Shown here: positions 48,616 through 60,316 of the stretch, piece by piece
Layout: every line of letters starts with the position of its first letter
How positions within the stretch are numbered: position 1 is the first letter of the stretch
Origin: Arenimonas daejeonensis
GTDB taxonomy: Bacteria > Pseudomonadota > Gammaproteobacteria > Xanthomonadales > Xanthomonadaceae
Direction of reading: 5' to 3'
DNA length: 64,000 bases
Assembly: GCF_007993735.1 (NCBI RefSeq)
Contig: NZ_CP042453.1
Coordinates: forward strand, 124,001 to 188,000
Translations under genes and position numbers: made by a program
Notes under the pieces: generated by a model
What the model saw: the letters and a program-made list of their open reading frames with translations, nothing else
Database searches by the model: none
What the model was told of the DNA's origin: nothing

Positions 48616-49979
48616 TCAGCGGACGCCTGCGGTGCGCAGGTTCTGCGGCGAGTAGTTCGCCGGGGTGCTCTGGTAACCGAAGTCGCGCGGCTTGTCCTCG
48701 TTGTCCAGCAGCATGGTGATGTAGCGGCCGGACTTGAGGTCGTGGTGGGTCTCGAGGGTGGACCAGAAGGTCGGCACCTCGTAGTAGTTCACCGACGGCG
48801 CGTCGGAATAACGCCACAGGTTGCCCTGGCCGTCGTAGTGGTCCATGGCCATGATCTGCCAGCTGTCCTCGTCCACGTAGAACGTGCGGCGGCTGTTGAT
48901 GTGGCGCTGGCCGGCCTTGAGCTTGGCCTCGACCACCCACACGCGATGCAGCTCGTAGCGCATGAAGTCTGGGTTGAGGTGGCCCGGGCGGATCAGGTCC
49001 TTGACCTTGGTCTTGTCGCTGTGGGCCCGGTAGGCGTTGTACGGCACCAGCATTTCCTGCTTGCCGACCAGGGTCCAGGTGAAGCGGTCCATCGCACCGT
49101 TGAACATGTCGGTCATGTCGTTGGTGCGCAGGCCGTCGGACGCGGTGCCCGGGTTGTCGTAGGCGACGTTCGGGGCGCGGCGCACGCGGCGCTGCCCCGG
49201 GTTGTACACCCACGCCTGGCGCGGCGCGGCCTTGGCGTTCAGCGTTTCATGGACCAGCAGCACCTGGCCGGCCAGGCGCGCCGGACCGAGCACTTCCTGC
49301 TTGAAGTACAGCAGGATGTTGTTGATGTTCTCGGTGGTGTTGCCCGGCTTGTAGTACAGGCCCAGGATCTCCTCGCGCAGCTTGATCAGCGTGAACGCAC
49401 CGCCGGCCGTCGGGGCCGCCTGGTTCGAGTAGCTGATCACCGACAGGCCCTTGTACTTGAGCTTGTGGTTCCAGATGACCTCGTGCGCGGTCTTCGGGAT
49501 CGGGAACGGATGCCCTCGGCGCAGTTCTGGATGCCTTCGCCATCGGCCACCAGGGTGCACTGGGTGGCGTTGCGCTTGGTGAAGTCATACGTGCGCTGCG
49601 GGAACGAGGCGCTGCGGCGGGTCGGGTACACGTCCATGCGGAAGGTCGGGTACTTGGCGAACATCGCCTTCTGGCCGGCCGAGAGCACGTTGGCGTACTG
49701 CGCCTGGTTGGCGCGGGTGACCGAGTACAGCGGCTTGTCGGCCGCGAACGGATCCGGATGGAAGGTGCCGACGCGGAAACCCGCGGGCGGACGGACGATG
49801 CCGCCCTCCCATGCAGGGATGGTGCCGGCCGCGTTGCCGGCCTTCTCGGCACCGACCGGGGTCAGCGTCGTGCCGAGCTTGGCGGCTTCTTCAGCCGTGA
49901 CCTTGGCCTGAGCCATGCCGGTGGCGAGTACCGCTGCGCTGACCATGATGGCCAGGGCGTGCTTCTTGTTGATTTTCAT
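48616..49979 (-). CDS. DUF1329 periplasmic protein (one frameshift near 49504)
   Basis: Secreted DUF1329 protein of about 454 residues with a signal peptide MKINKKHALAIMVSAAVLAT...AQA. Family features: AEEAAKLGTTLTPVGAEKAGN, IPAWEGGI, YPTRRSASFPQRTYDFT, and the C-terminal LKAGQRHINSRRTFYVDEDSWQIMAMDHYDGQG. DUF1329 proteins share a lipoprotein-carrier-like fold and may shuttle hydrophobic ligands between membranes; function unproven. A missing C near 49504 (GCATCCGTTC for GCATCCCGTTC) splits it at EGIPFPIPKTA. It follows DUF1302 by 19 bp. Confidence 0.85.
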
Positions 49980-49998
49980 CCTCTGCCTCCCTGTGGCT

Positions 49999-52025
49999 TC
50001 AGAACGAATACTTGACGGTGAACGACGCGAAGTCGCGGTCGTGGATCTGGTTGTACTGCTCGGCGCCGCTGAACTGCGTGTAGCTCAGGTCGAAGATCCA
50101 CTGGTTGAGGTAGTTGGCCTCGACGCCCAGGGTCAGCGACTTGCGGTCTTCCATGAAGTTGCCGCCCGGTCCCGGGGTGATGCCGTTGACGTCATGGTTG
50201 AACGCCAGGCGTGGCGACAGCGTGAGCGGGTGCCGAACGCGCTGGAATAGTCGGCGCGGGCGGCCAGGCGATAGCCCCACGAGAACGCGGTCGGGAAACC
50301 GCCGGTCAGCGTCTGCGGGTTGCGCATGCAGCCGAACTGCAGCACGCCGGCGCCCGGGAAGCCGGCCGCCAGCACGTCGGCCACGTCGCAACCGCCGCCG
50401 GTGTCGGTGCCTTCGCCCTCATAACGCAGCTCGGAGTGCGGGGGCAGGTCCCAGACCTCGGTGGCACCGACTTCGGCGACCACGGCCAGCTGGTTGGCAC
50501 CCAGCACCTGGGCGAAGGCCTTGGTGAAGGTCATCTGCACCTGGCTCATCTCGTGCTCGCGCCAGCCACGGACTTCCTGGCCCAGTGCGTACTGGCCCAG
50601 CTGGCTGTTGAACTGCAGCGCCGGCACCGGGATGAACGGGTTCAGCGGGCTGAGCGCGGCATACAGCAGCTCGACGTCGTCGACCTGCAGCGGCGCGTTC
50701 GGGCGGTGGCTGACCTCGCCCTGCCAGGCGACGCCGCCGGGCAGCGTGGTGTTCCAGCTCACGCCGAACAGCTGGATGTCTTCCGGGTATTCGACGAAGA
50801 AGCGGCCGGAGGCGGCGCCGACGACCGGGTTGTTGACCGCACGGCCCGACAGCAGCGGCACGCGGCTGTGGTAGTTCAGGAAGTAGAAGCCGAACTCGGT
50901 TTCATTCAGCGCCTCGGCGTACCAGCGCAACGCCATGCCGTACTGGCCGGAGTCGTCGGCGGCCCGGTCCTCGAGGCGGCCCACGGCGTTGCCGCAGCCG
51001 ATCGCCACGATCTGCGCCGCGGTGGCCGGGCCGTAGATGGCGGACAGGTCGCCGAAACGGTCGGAGGTGGCATAACCGGCCGGGCCGGCATAGCAGGTGC
51101 TGAAGAAACGCTCCGGGTTGTAGACCGGCTGCGGCGTGGTGCCGAAGCCCAGCATCACGTAGGTGCCGCCCGGGGTGCCGAAGTCGTTGGAGCTGAAGTA
51201 GGTGCCGGCGGCATCGACTTCGATTTCCTCGAACTCGAACATGTAGAGCATTTCGAGCGCGACGTTCTCGGACAGGTTGATCGAGCCCCAGGCCATGTCG
51301 ATCGGCAGGAAGGCTTCCTTCAGCTCGGCGCCGGCCACGCGCAGCGCGGACAGGTCGACCGGGTTGATCACGTTGATGCCGTTCTGGATGAAGGTGCCCT
51401 CGCCCCAGCTCACGACCTGGCGGCCGACGCGCACGGTGCCGCCCAAGGCGCCGTCGTCACCCAGCTCGAAGTCCTTGTAGATGAAGGCATCGAGCATGCG
51501 GAAACGCTGTCCGATGCGGTCCTGCGCGATCTCGGTCAGGTCGTCGCGGCCCTCGTTCTCGAAATCGTAGAAGTACGTGGCGCGCATGAAGGCGCCCCAG
51601 GTGCGCCAGTTCACGCCCAGCTCGGAGGTGATCTTGACGGCGCTGGAGATGGCGTCGCCCTCGTCGTACTTGAGGTTGCCGTCGTCGCGGTTGGCCGAGA
51701 AACGGCCCGGCGCGGCGATCTGCTCCGGCGAACCCGGCACGCCACCGGCGCCCGTGCAGCGGCCCGGACCGACCGGGATCGGGCCCAGCGGGACGTTCTG
51801 GGTGCACAGCAGCGGGTTGAACCAGGACTTGCCGATCAGGTTCGGGTCCTGGTCGTCGACGCGCCAGGAGTACCCGTAGGACAAGGTAGTGTCCAGGCTG
51901 CCGGTCAGTTCGCCACGCGAGAACTCGAAGGCCTGGGCGGCCGGGGCCATCAGCAGGCCGAGCGCGACGGCGGCAGCCAGCGGGGCACGAGCGACCAGCC
52001 CGTGGTGTGCGTGCAGTTTCTTCAT
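49999..52025 (-). CDS. DUF1302 outer-membrane barrel protein (one frameshift near 50231)
   Basis: DUF1302 protein of about 675 residues. Signal peptide MKKLHAHHGLVARAPLAAAV... ending PAAQA, then FEFSRGELTGSLDTTLSYGYSWRV, the expected mature start of this family. The body has alternating amphipathic strands as in an outer-membrane barrel and ends with the aromatic residue SFTVKYSF, as barrel proteins do. A missing base near 50231 breaks the C-terminus before LTLSPRLAFNHDVNGI. It is always accompanied by DUF1329 in known genomes. RBS GAGGAAG precedes the ATG at 52025. It opens the four-gene run with DUF1329, YCF48-like and RND. Confidence 0.86.
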
Positions 52026-52152
52026 GGGTGCTTCCTCGGGTCGGTTCGTGCGAGCGGAATTCGGAGCACCGCCAATGGCGGCGGGCGCAAGCGACGGTTG
52101 TGGGCGCGTCGTGATGGAACTGTTCTTCATGGCGTTCTGGCTCCCCCAGACT

Positions 52153-52178
52153 CTAGAGCATTTCCTCTAGGCATATTA
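52153..52178 (-). promoter_or_regulatory. candidate promoter -10 and overlapping operator of the DUF1302 cluster
   Basis: On the minus strand, TAATAT (52178-52173) is followed at once by an inverted repeat CTAGAG-GAAATG-CTCTAG (52170-52153). This is the only AT-rich spot in the gap upstream of DUF1302 (52026-52249). The palindrome would cover the transcription start, a common repressor layout. It also contains CTCTAGAG (52151-52158). Prediction only. Confidence 0.45.
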
Positions 52179-52249
52179 AATGTTCGTTAGGAAATGGCAA
52201 TGCTCCCGCGTATGGTCCCGACCGGCGGGGTCGCTGCTGCGACGCAGCA

Positions 52250-53099
52250 TCAGGGCCGGAACATGTCTGCCTGGGGCTGGAAGGCCCGCGGCGCATAGCC
52301 CAGGTCGCGCTCGGCGGGCCCGGCGTCGAACACCAGATCGCGGTTCAATCGCGCCAGCAGGCCCTCGCCCGCCCCCCGCAGACCCAGCATGGTGAGCATC
52401 CGGACACCGGCCCGGAACAGTGGCCCGGGCACCCGCACCAGCCGGGACCGGGGAGCCGCGACCGCGAGGACGCGCCGCAGCATCTCGTCGTAAGACAGGG
52501 TTTCCCCACCCGGCAGGTCATATCTTCCGACCCGGGGTGCCGGCGCCCTCAGACAGGCCAGCACCGCCGCCGCCAAGTCGCCGGCATGCACCGGCTGGCG
52601 CAGGCCGGTGGCGTCACGGGGCAGGGGCAGCCAATGCCAGCGCCGGGCCAGGCCGACGATCCGGCTCAGGCTCCGCTCGCCCCCCGTAGATCAGGGTTGG
52701 CCGCAGCAGTACCAGCGCGCTGCCGCGGGCCACGCAGGCACTGGCGAGCCGCTCCTCCGCTTCGGCGAGCCGCGCCGCAAGCGCGCGCTCCTCGGGATCG
52801 GGCGAGCCGGATTTGCTGTGAACGCTTGTGGACCCCAGCGCGACGACCCGCTCGGGCGCCAGACCGCACGCCTCGAACCAGCTTGCGAACCGGTCTAGCG
52901 GACCAAGGCTGAGTACCGCATCGAACCCTTCGCCCGGATCGAGTCCGGGGCCGAACTCGCCGGTCAACCAGTCCAGGCCGGGCGCCGCGGCCTGTGGTTG
53001 GCGTGATACGGCAAGCAATCCGGCCTCGCCAGGTGCCAGCGCAGCACGCAGTGCGACGCCCACCTGGCCCGTGAGGCCGAACACGAGCCAGCGTTTCAT
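52250..53099 (-). CDS. NAD(P)-binding epimerase/dehydratase-like protein (one frameshift near 52686)
   Basis: Atypical short-chain dehydrogenase of about 282 residues, extended-SDR-like. The cofactor loop is VFGLTGQVGVALRAAL, with GDPGE... acidic region after; ALGSTSVHSKSG and LRPTLIYGG correspond to active-site strands, and QPVHAGDLAAAVLACL to the C-terminal region. The catalytic Tyr-x-x-x-Lys is not clear. A surplus G in the run at 52684-52689 (plus C run) breaks the frame; repaired it reads LIYGGERSLSRIVGLARRW. It overlaps the nhaA stop by 4 bp, so the two are coupled. Substrate unknown. Confidence 0.8.
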
Positions 53100-54301
53100 C
53101 CGGTCTTGCGCGGCAGCAGCCAGGCCAGTACGGCATATCCGAACAGGGCCGCCACCAGCGAGCCGGAGAGGATGCCGATCCGGTTGGCCACCAGCAGGTC
53201 GGCGTGGCTGGCGTCGAAGGACAGCGCACCGATGAACAGGCTCATGGTGAATCCGATGCCGCAGAGGATCGACATGCCATACAGCCCACCCCAGGTCACG
53301 CCGTCCGGGCGGCGCACCAGGCCGGTTCCGATCATCGCCGCGGCGGTGCCGAAAATGCCGACCTGCTTGCCCACGAACAGGCCCAGGGCGATGCCGAGCG
53401 GCACCGGCTCGGCCAGGCTGGACAGGCTGAGCCCGGCCAGCGACACGCCGGCGTTGGCGAAGGCGAACAGGGGCAGGATGCCGTAGGCGACCCAGGGGTG
53501 CAGCGCGTCCTCGAGCAGTTCCAGCGGGCCCTTGCCATCGTTCCTCGCGCTGTCCAGCGGGATGGTCATGCCCAGCATCACGCCGGCCAGGGTCGCGTGC
53601 ACGCCGGACTTGAGCATCGCCACCCACATGACCACGCCAATCAGCAGGTATGCGGTGATCTTGGTCACGCCCAGCCGGTTGATCAGCATCAGCAGGACCA
53701 TGGAGGCGATCACCACGCCCAGGGACAGCAAGGACAGGTGGCTGGTGTAGTAGAGCGCGATGATGATGATCGCGCCGAGGTCGTCGGCGACCGCGATCGC
53801 GGTGAGCAGCATCTTCAGCGCCAGCGGCACGCGCGAGCCCAGCAGGGCCAGCACGCCCAGGGCGAAGGCGATGTCGGTGGCGGCGGGGATGGCGACGCCG
53901 CGCATGGCCACCGGGTCGCCCCAGTTCACGAAGGCGTAGATGCCCATCGGCACGGCCATGCCGGCCACGGCGCACGCCGCCGGCAGGGCGATCTGCTTCT
54001 TGTCGGCGAACTGGCCGATCAGCATCTCGCGCTTGAGCTCCAGGCCCACCAGCAGGAAGAAGATGGCCATCAGGCCGTCGTTGATCCACAGCAGCAGCGG
54101 CTTGTTGATGTCCAGCTCGCCGATGCGCACCTGCACGGGCACGTGGAAGATGTCTGCGTACAAGCCCGCCAGCGGCGAGTTCGCGGCGATCAGGGCCAGG
54201 ATCGCGGTGATCACCAACAGCACGCCGCCGAAGGATTCGAGCCGCATGAAGTCGGCGAATTCCCGCGCGGCGCGCTGGGACAGGATCTTTACCGAGGCCA
54301 T
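53096..54301 (-). CDS. nhaA: Na+/H+ antiporter NhaA
   Basis: Sodium/proton antiporter of the inner membrane, 401 residues, twelve helices. The ion-binding Asp pair is intact in LLTAIAVADDLGAIIIIALYYTS. Other signatures are GLELKREMLIGQFADKKQIALPAACAVAGM, AIPAATDIAFALGVLALLGSRVP, FAFANAGVSLAGL and GIGFTMSLFIGALSFD. It starts at the ATG at 54301 (MASVKILSQRAAREFADFMRL) and overlaps the downstream epimerase gene by 4 bp. It is divergent from the SLC13-type transporter. The frame is intact. Confidence 0.96.
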   Translation of the reverse strand: MASVKILSQRAAREFADFMRLESFGGVLLVITAILALIAANSPLAGLYADIFHVPVQVRIGELDINKPLLLWINDGLMAIFFLLVGLELKREMLIGQFADKKQIALPAACAVAGMAVPMGIYAFVNWGDPVAMRGVAIPAATDIAFALGVLALLGSRVPLALKMLLTAIAVADDLGAIIIIALYYTSHLSLLSLGVVIASMVLLMLINRLGVTKITAYLLIGVVMWVAMLKSGVHATLAGVMLGMTIPLDSARNDGKGPLELLEDALHPWVAYGILPLFAFANAGVSLAGLSLSSLAEPVPLGIALGLFVGKQVGIFGTAAAMIGTGLVRRPDGVTWGGLYGMSILCGIGFTMSLFIGALSFDASHADLLVANRIGILSGSLVAALFGYAVLAWLLPRKTG

Positions 54302-54456
54302 GGGGTGCGACTCCGACGGGCAACCAGTCCCGATTATAGACGGGCGCACTACCGCTCCGGCAGGCGCGGATTGCGCTTGCTGAAACGCCGGCACGTTCCG
54401 GCGCCACGGGGCGGCATTGTATGGTGGCCGCCCGTACCGTCCGCCGCGGAGTACCC

Positions 54457-55836
54457 GTGACTTTGACCCTGCGCCGCTTCGCCCTGCCCGCCGGCCCATT
54501 GCTGGCGCTGGCGATCTACCTGCTGCTCGGTTTCCGCGGTGCGGAGCACGCGCTCGCCGTCACCGTCGGCCTGACGGCCTGGTGCGCGACCTGGTGGATC
54601 CTGGAGCCGGTGAAGGGGCCGGTGACCGCGCTGCTGCCGCTGGCCGTACTGCCGCTGATGGGCGTGCTGGACGCCAAGCAGGTCGCCCAGAGTTATGGGC
54701 ATGAACTGATCCTGCTGCTGGGTGGCGGTTTCATGCTGTCGCGCGCGCTCGAACGCAGCGGCGCGCACCGGCGGCTGGCGCTGGGCATGGTGCGGGCCTT
54801 CGGCGGCGGCAGCGGGCGCAGCCTGCTGTACGGTTTCATCGCCGCCACCGGCGTGGTCAGCATGTGGATCTCCAACACCGCGACCACGCTGCTGATGCTG
54901 CCGGTGGCGCTGGCGATCCTGGAAAGTTATCCGGACAAGCGCCTGCACGCGCCGCTGATCCTGTGCATCGCCTATGCCGCCAGCGTCGGCGGCCTGGGCA
55001 CGCCGATCGGTTCGCCGCCGAACCTGGTGTTCATGCAGGTGTATGCGGAAACCACCGGCACCCGTTACGGCTTCATCGACTGGATGATGATCGGCATCCC
55101 GGTGGTGCTGCTGTTCCTGCCGCTGATGGGCTGGTGGCTGGGCCGCGGCCTGGCGGAGCGCCGGCGGCGGTGTTGCCGGAAAGCGGGCAGTGGACGCCGG
55201 GTGAAAAACGCGTGTTGTGGGTGTTCGCGCTGACTGCACTGGCCTGGATCCTGCGCAGCGAACCCTTCGGCGGCTGGAGCACCTGGCTCAACCTGCCCGG
55301 CGCCAACGACGCCAGCGTGGCGTTGCTGGCCGTGGTCGCGCTGTGCGTGATCCCCGATGGCCGCGGCAGCCAGCTGCTGGACTGGGAAACGGCGGAACGG
55401 GTGCCCCTGGGGCGCGCTGGTGCTGTTCGGCGGCGGCATCGCGCTGGCGTCGGCGTTCCAGACGTCGGGCCTGAGCACGGCGGTGGCGGAAAGCCTGTCC
55501 GGCCTGAACGCCCTGCCCTTGCCGCTGTTGCTGCTGGGTATCGTCGGCGGGGTGGTGCTGTTGTCGGAGATCGCCAGCAACACGGCCACGGCGGTGCTGT
55601 TGATGCCGATCCTGGCGGCGACGGCGGTGGCGGTGGGGGTGGATCCGGCGCTGTTCATGTTCCCGGCGGTGTTGGCGGCCAGTGTGGGTTTCATGCTGCC
55701 GGTGGCGACGGCGCCGAATGCGATCGCGTACGGCAGCGGGCAGGTCACGGCGCAGGACATGCTGCGCGAAGGCGCGGTGCTGGACCTGGTCGGCGTGCTG
55801 GTGCTCTGCGGCGTGTGCTACGTCGCCTTCCACTGA
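54457..55836 (+). CDS. SLC13/DASS-type anion symporter (frameshifts near 55163 and 55405)
   Basis: Sodium-coupled di/tricarboxylate or sulfate symporter of about 460 residues, two inverted membrane repeats. The hairpin and SNT motifs are present in each half: VVSMWISNTATTLLMLPVALAI and LLSEIASNTATAVLLMPILAATA, plus GLGTPIGSPPNLVFMQVY. The substrate within the family cannot be told. Indels: a missing C near 55163 (GLAERPAAVLPES expected) and a surplus C in CCCCTGG at 55404-55407 (ERVPWGALVLFGGG expected). GTG 54457 has CGGAG upstream; an in-frame ATG at 54421 is the alternative. Confidence 0.87.
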
Positions 55837-55878
55837 CGCGCTTGCTGCGCAAGTAGATCAAGTGCTCGTGGTCGTTTT

Positions 55879-56062
55879 ATCCGGCGTGCGCCGTCACGAA
55901 CTCGATAGCCCGGCCCGGACGGTCCGCAGGTCGTCGTGCGTGAGGTCGCTTTCCGGGGCTTCGAAAACATGGACGTTTTCGAAGAGCCCCCAGGGATGGG
56001 TTCACGGCGTCCCCGGAAAGCGACCTCACGTACGGCGGCCTATCGCCAGGAACGATCCCGGC
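55879..56062 (+). repeat. structured interspersed repeat, copy C (internally deleted)
   Basis: Matches the two ends of copies A and B but lacks about 190 bp of the middle, including the 15-bp CACACATAGGGGTC inverted repeat. The join is at CCGGCGTGCGCCGTC|ACGAACTCGAT (about 55895), sharing only a TC with both breakpoints. The 3' nested inverted repeat (GTGAGGTCGCTTTCCGGGG and its complement) is complete. It sits between the SLC13 gene and the 3' end of lpd, reading on into the lpd C-terminal frame on the other strand. Confidence 0.82.
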
Positions 56063-56081
56063 GCAACGCACCGGGTGTCTT

Positions 56082-57869
<1,788 letters not shown>

Positions 57870-57911
57870 GTGGTTCTCCTTGAGCCTGGCGCGCGGACGC
57901 GCCGTCCTGGG

Positions 57912-58826
57912 TCAGTTGGTTTCGCCGCGCCACTGCGCGTACAGCTCGGGCCGGCGGTCGATCAGGTTCTTCACCGTGCCGTCGCGGCGCGCCTGCTGCA
58001 GCGCGGCCAGGTCGAGGTCGGCGAAGACCAGCTGTTCCACCTGCGGCGCGGCCTCGGCGGCGATGCCCTCGGGCGGGAACGGCGTGTCGCAGGGCGTGTA
58101 CACCGCCGACTGCGCGTACTGGATGTCGAAGTTGGCGACGTTCGGGCAATGGCCGACATTGCCGGCCGCGACCACGTAGACCTGGTTCTCGACCGCGCGC
58201 GCCTGGCAGCTGTAGCGCACCCGCAGGTGGCCGCTGCGCAGGTCGGTGCAATAGGGAACGAACAGGATCAACGCTCCCTGGTCGGTGAGGTGCCGACCCA
58301 GTTCGGGGAATTCGCTGTCGTAACAGACCATCACGCCGACCGGGCCGGCGTCGGTTTCGATCACGCCGGCGCTGTCGCCACCGTCCACCGCCCAGCTGCC
58401 GGCTTCGCTGGGCGTGATGTGCAGCTTGTCGCGCCGGTGCAGCCGGCCGTCGCGGGTGGCGACGTAGCAGATGTTGCGCAGCGTGCCTTCAGGCGTACGG
58501 GTCGGGTGGGTGCCGCCGATGATGTGGATGTGGTGCTGCTTCGCCAGCCGCTGCAGCAAGGCGGTGAATTCACCGGTGTGCTGGCTCAGGCGTTCCATCG
58601 CCGCGGCGGGGTCGAGCAGACGCAGCTCGGCGCTGAGCAGCTGCAGGGTGAACAGTTCGGGAAACACCACGAAGTCGCTGCCGTAGTCAGCGGCGACCCG
58701 CACGAATTCCTCGACCTTGGCCGCGAAGCCGTCGAAACCCGTCACCCGGTGCTGCCCGTACTGCACCGCCGCCACGCGCACACGCGCCGGCGGCTGGCCG
58801 GGGATGGCGGGCAGCGGATGCGGCAT
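57912..58826 (-). CDS. nitrilase/omega-amidase superfamily carbon-nitrogen hydrolase
   Basis: A 304-residue carbon-nitrogen hydrolase. The Glu-Lys-Cys triad is intact: Glu in VVFPELFTLQLLSAE, Lys in LHRRDKLHITPSEAG, Cys in VGVMVCYDSEFPELGRHL. Such enzymes hydrolyse amides or nitriles; the substrate here is unknown. It starts with ATG overlapping the aceF stop (ATGA) at 58826, so it is translated from the aceF transcript, and lies between aceF and lpd. An unusual insertion within the pyruvate dehydrogenase cluster. The frame is intact. Confidence 0.9.
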   Translation of the reverse strand: MPHPLPAIPGQPPARVRVAAVQYGQHRVTGFDGFAAKVEEFVRVAADYGSDFVVFPELFTLQLLSAELRLLDPAAAMERLSQHTGEFTALLQRLAKQHHIHIIGGTHPTRTPEGTLRNICYVATRDGRLHRRDKLHITPSEAGSWAVDGGDSAGVIETDAGPVGVMVCYDSEFPELGRHLTDQGALILFVPYCTDLRSGHLRVRYSCQARAVENQVYVVAAGNVGHCPNVANFDIQYAQSAVYTPCDTPFPPEGIAAEAAPQVEQLVFADLDLAALQQARRDGTVKNLIDRRPELYAQWRGETN

Positions 58827-60169
58827 CAGAGCAGCAGCCGGCGCAGATCGCCCAGCACCTGGGCCAGGTAGGCGGTGAAACGCGCGGCGGCGGCGCCGTC
58901 GATCACGCGGTGGTCGTAGCTCAGGCTCATCGGCAGCACCAGCCGCGGCGCGAACTCCTTGCCGTTCCACACCGGCTTCATCGCGCTGCGCGACACGCCC
59001 AGGATGGCGACTTCCGGCGCATTGATGATCGGCGTGAACCCGGTGCCGCCGATGCCGCCCAGCGAGCTGATCGAAAAACACCCGCCCTGCATGTCGGCCG
59101 ACGACAGCTTCTTGTCGCGCGCCTTGGCGCTGATCTCGCCCAGTTCCTTCGCCAGTTCCAGCAGGCCCTTGCGGTCCGCGTCGCGGATCACCGGCACCAC
59201 CAGGCCGTCGGGCGTGTCCACCGCGATACCGATGTGGAAGTACTGCTTGAGCACCAGGTTGTCGCCGTCGAGCGAGGCGTTGAAGTTCGGGTACTTCTTC
59301 AGCGCCGCCACCACGGCCTTGATCAGGAACACCAGCGGCGTGACCTTGGTGTCCTTGTTCTCTTCGCCCTTCTTGCGGAAGGCCTCCATCTCGGTGATGT
59401 CGGCGTCGTCGTGCTGGGTGACATGCGGGATCATGGCCCAGTTGCGCGCCAGGTTGGCGCCGGACAGCTTCTGGATGCGCGAGAGCGGCTTGCTTTCGAT
59501 CGCGCCGAACTTCGCGAAGTCCACCTTCGGCCACGGGATCAGGTCGAGTCCGCCACCACCGCCGGAAGCGCGTGGTGCGCCGCCGCCAGCCAACGCGGCC
59601 TTGACGAAAGCCTGCACGTCTTCCTTCGTGATGCGGCCGGCGCGGGCACTGCCGCTGAGCTGGGCCAGGTCCACGCCGAGCTCGCGCGCGAACAGGCGCA
59701 CCGCCGGGCTGGCATGCGGCACCTTGCCGGGCATCAGCGCGTCGGCGTCGAAGGCGACCGGCGGCGAACGGGTCGGCGTTTCGACCACGGCAGCTGTCGG
59801 TGCTGCCGTCGCAGGTGCGGGCGTCGCCGGAATCGCCGCCTTCGCCGCGACCTCACTCCCTCCCCCGCTCGCGGGGGAGGGCTGGGGTGGGGGCGCCACA
59901 GGCTTGGCGTCACCCGCAGGTGCCGCTGCAGCCGGCTCGATCAACGCCACCACCGACCCTTCCGACAGCTCGTCGCCGATCTTGACCTTGAGTTCGCGCA
60001 CGATGCCGTCGAACGGCGCCGGCACTTCCATCGTGGCCTTGTCCGATTCCAGCGTCACCAGGCCCTGGTCTTTCTTCACGGTGTCGCCGGGCTGCACCAG
60101 CAGCTCGATCACCGGCACGTCCTTGTCGTCGCCGATATCCGGCACCCGCGCTTCCTTCAGCTCGGCCAT
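58826..60169 (-). CDS. aceF: pyruvate dehydrogenase complex E2 (dihydrolipoyllysine acetyltransferase)
   Basis: E2 core of the pyruvate dehydrogenase complex, about 447 residues, cytosolic. One N-terminal lipoyl domain (VTLESDKATMEVPAPFDG), an Ala/Pro linker with a REP-derived stretch (APPPQPSPASGGGSEVA), the peripheral-subunit-binding domain (ASPAVRLFARELGVDLAQLSGSARAGRITKEDVQAFV) and the catalytic acyltransferase domain ending YDHRVIDGAAAARFTAYLAQVLGDLRRLLL with the catalytic His and Asp. ATG at 60169. The intact frame crosses the REP palindrome. It overlaps the nitrilase gene by ATGA, followed by lpd 42 bp later. Confidence 0.94.
   Translation of the reverse strand: MAELKEARVPDIGDDKDVPVIELLVQPGDTVKKDQGLVTLESDKATMEVPAPFDGIVRELKVKIGDELSEGSVVALIEPAAAAPAGDAKPVAPPPQPSPASGGGSEVAAKAAIPATPAPATAAPTAAVVETPTRSPPVAFDADALMPGKVPHASPAVRLFARELGVDLAQLSGSARAGRITKEDVQAFVKAALAGGGAPRASGGGGGLDLIPWPKVDFAKFGAIESKPLSRIQKLSGANLARNWAMIPHVTQHDDADITEMEAFRKKGEENKDTKVTPLVFLIKAVVAALKKYPNFNASLDGDNLVLKQYFHIGIAVDTPDGLVVPVIRDADRKGLLELAKELGEISAKARDKKLSSADMQGGCFSISSLGGIGGTGFTPIINAPEVAILGVSRSAMKPVWNGKEFAPRLVLPMSLSYDHRVIDGAAAARFTAYLAQVLGDLRRLLL
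59856..59893. repeat. REP-like palindrome inside the aceF linker
   Basis: CCCTCCCCCGCTCGCGGGGG followed by AGGGCTGGGGTGGGGG. It is nearly identical to the elements at 57537 and 15325 and lies in the aceF linker between the lipoyl and E3-binding domains. The frame is kept across it, so the palindrome is translated. Confidence 0.72.
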
Positions 60170-60316
60170 GGTTCCACCTGGATCCCGCAAGAGAGTCTGC
60201 GGCTATTCTCGCCCTGTTCGACACCGGCGGCCAAGCGCTTCCGACGCGGGCCTGCGCCTACGCAGGCGTATTGGGCGCGTCGTGCCGGCGTTCCGGCAGG
60301 ACATCCGGGGACATCG

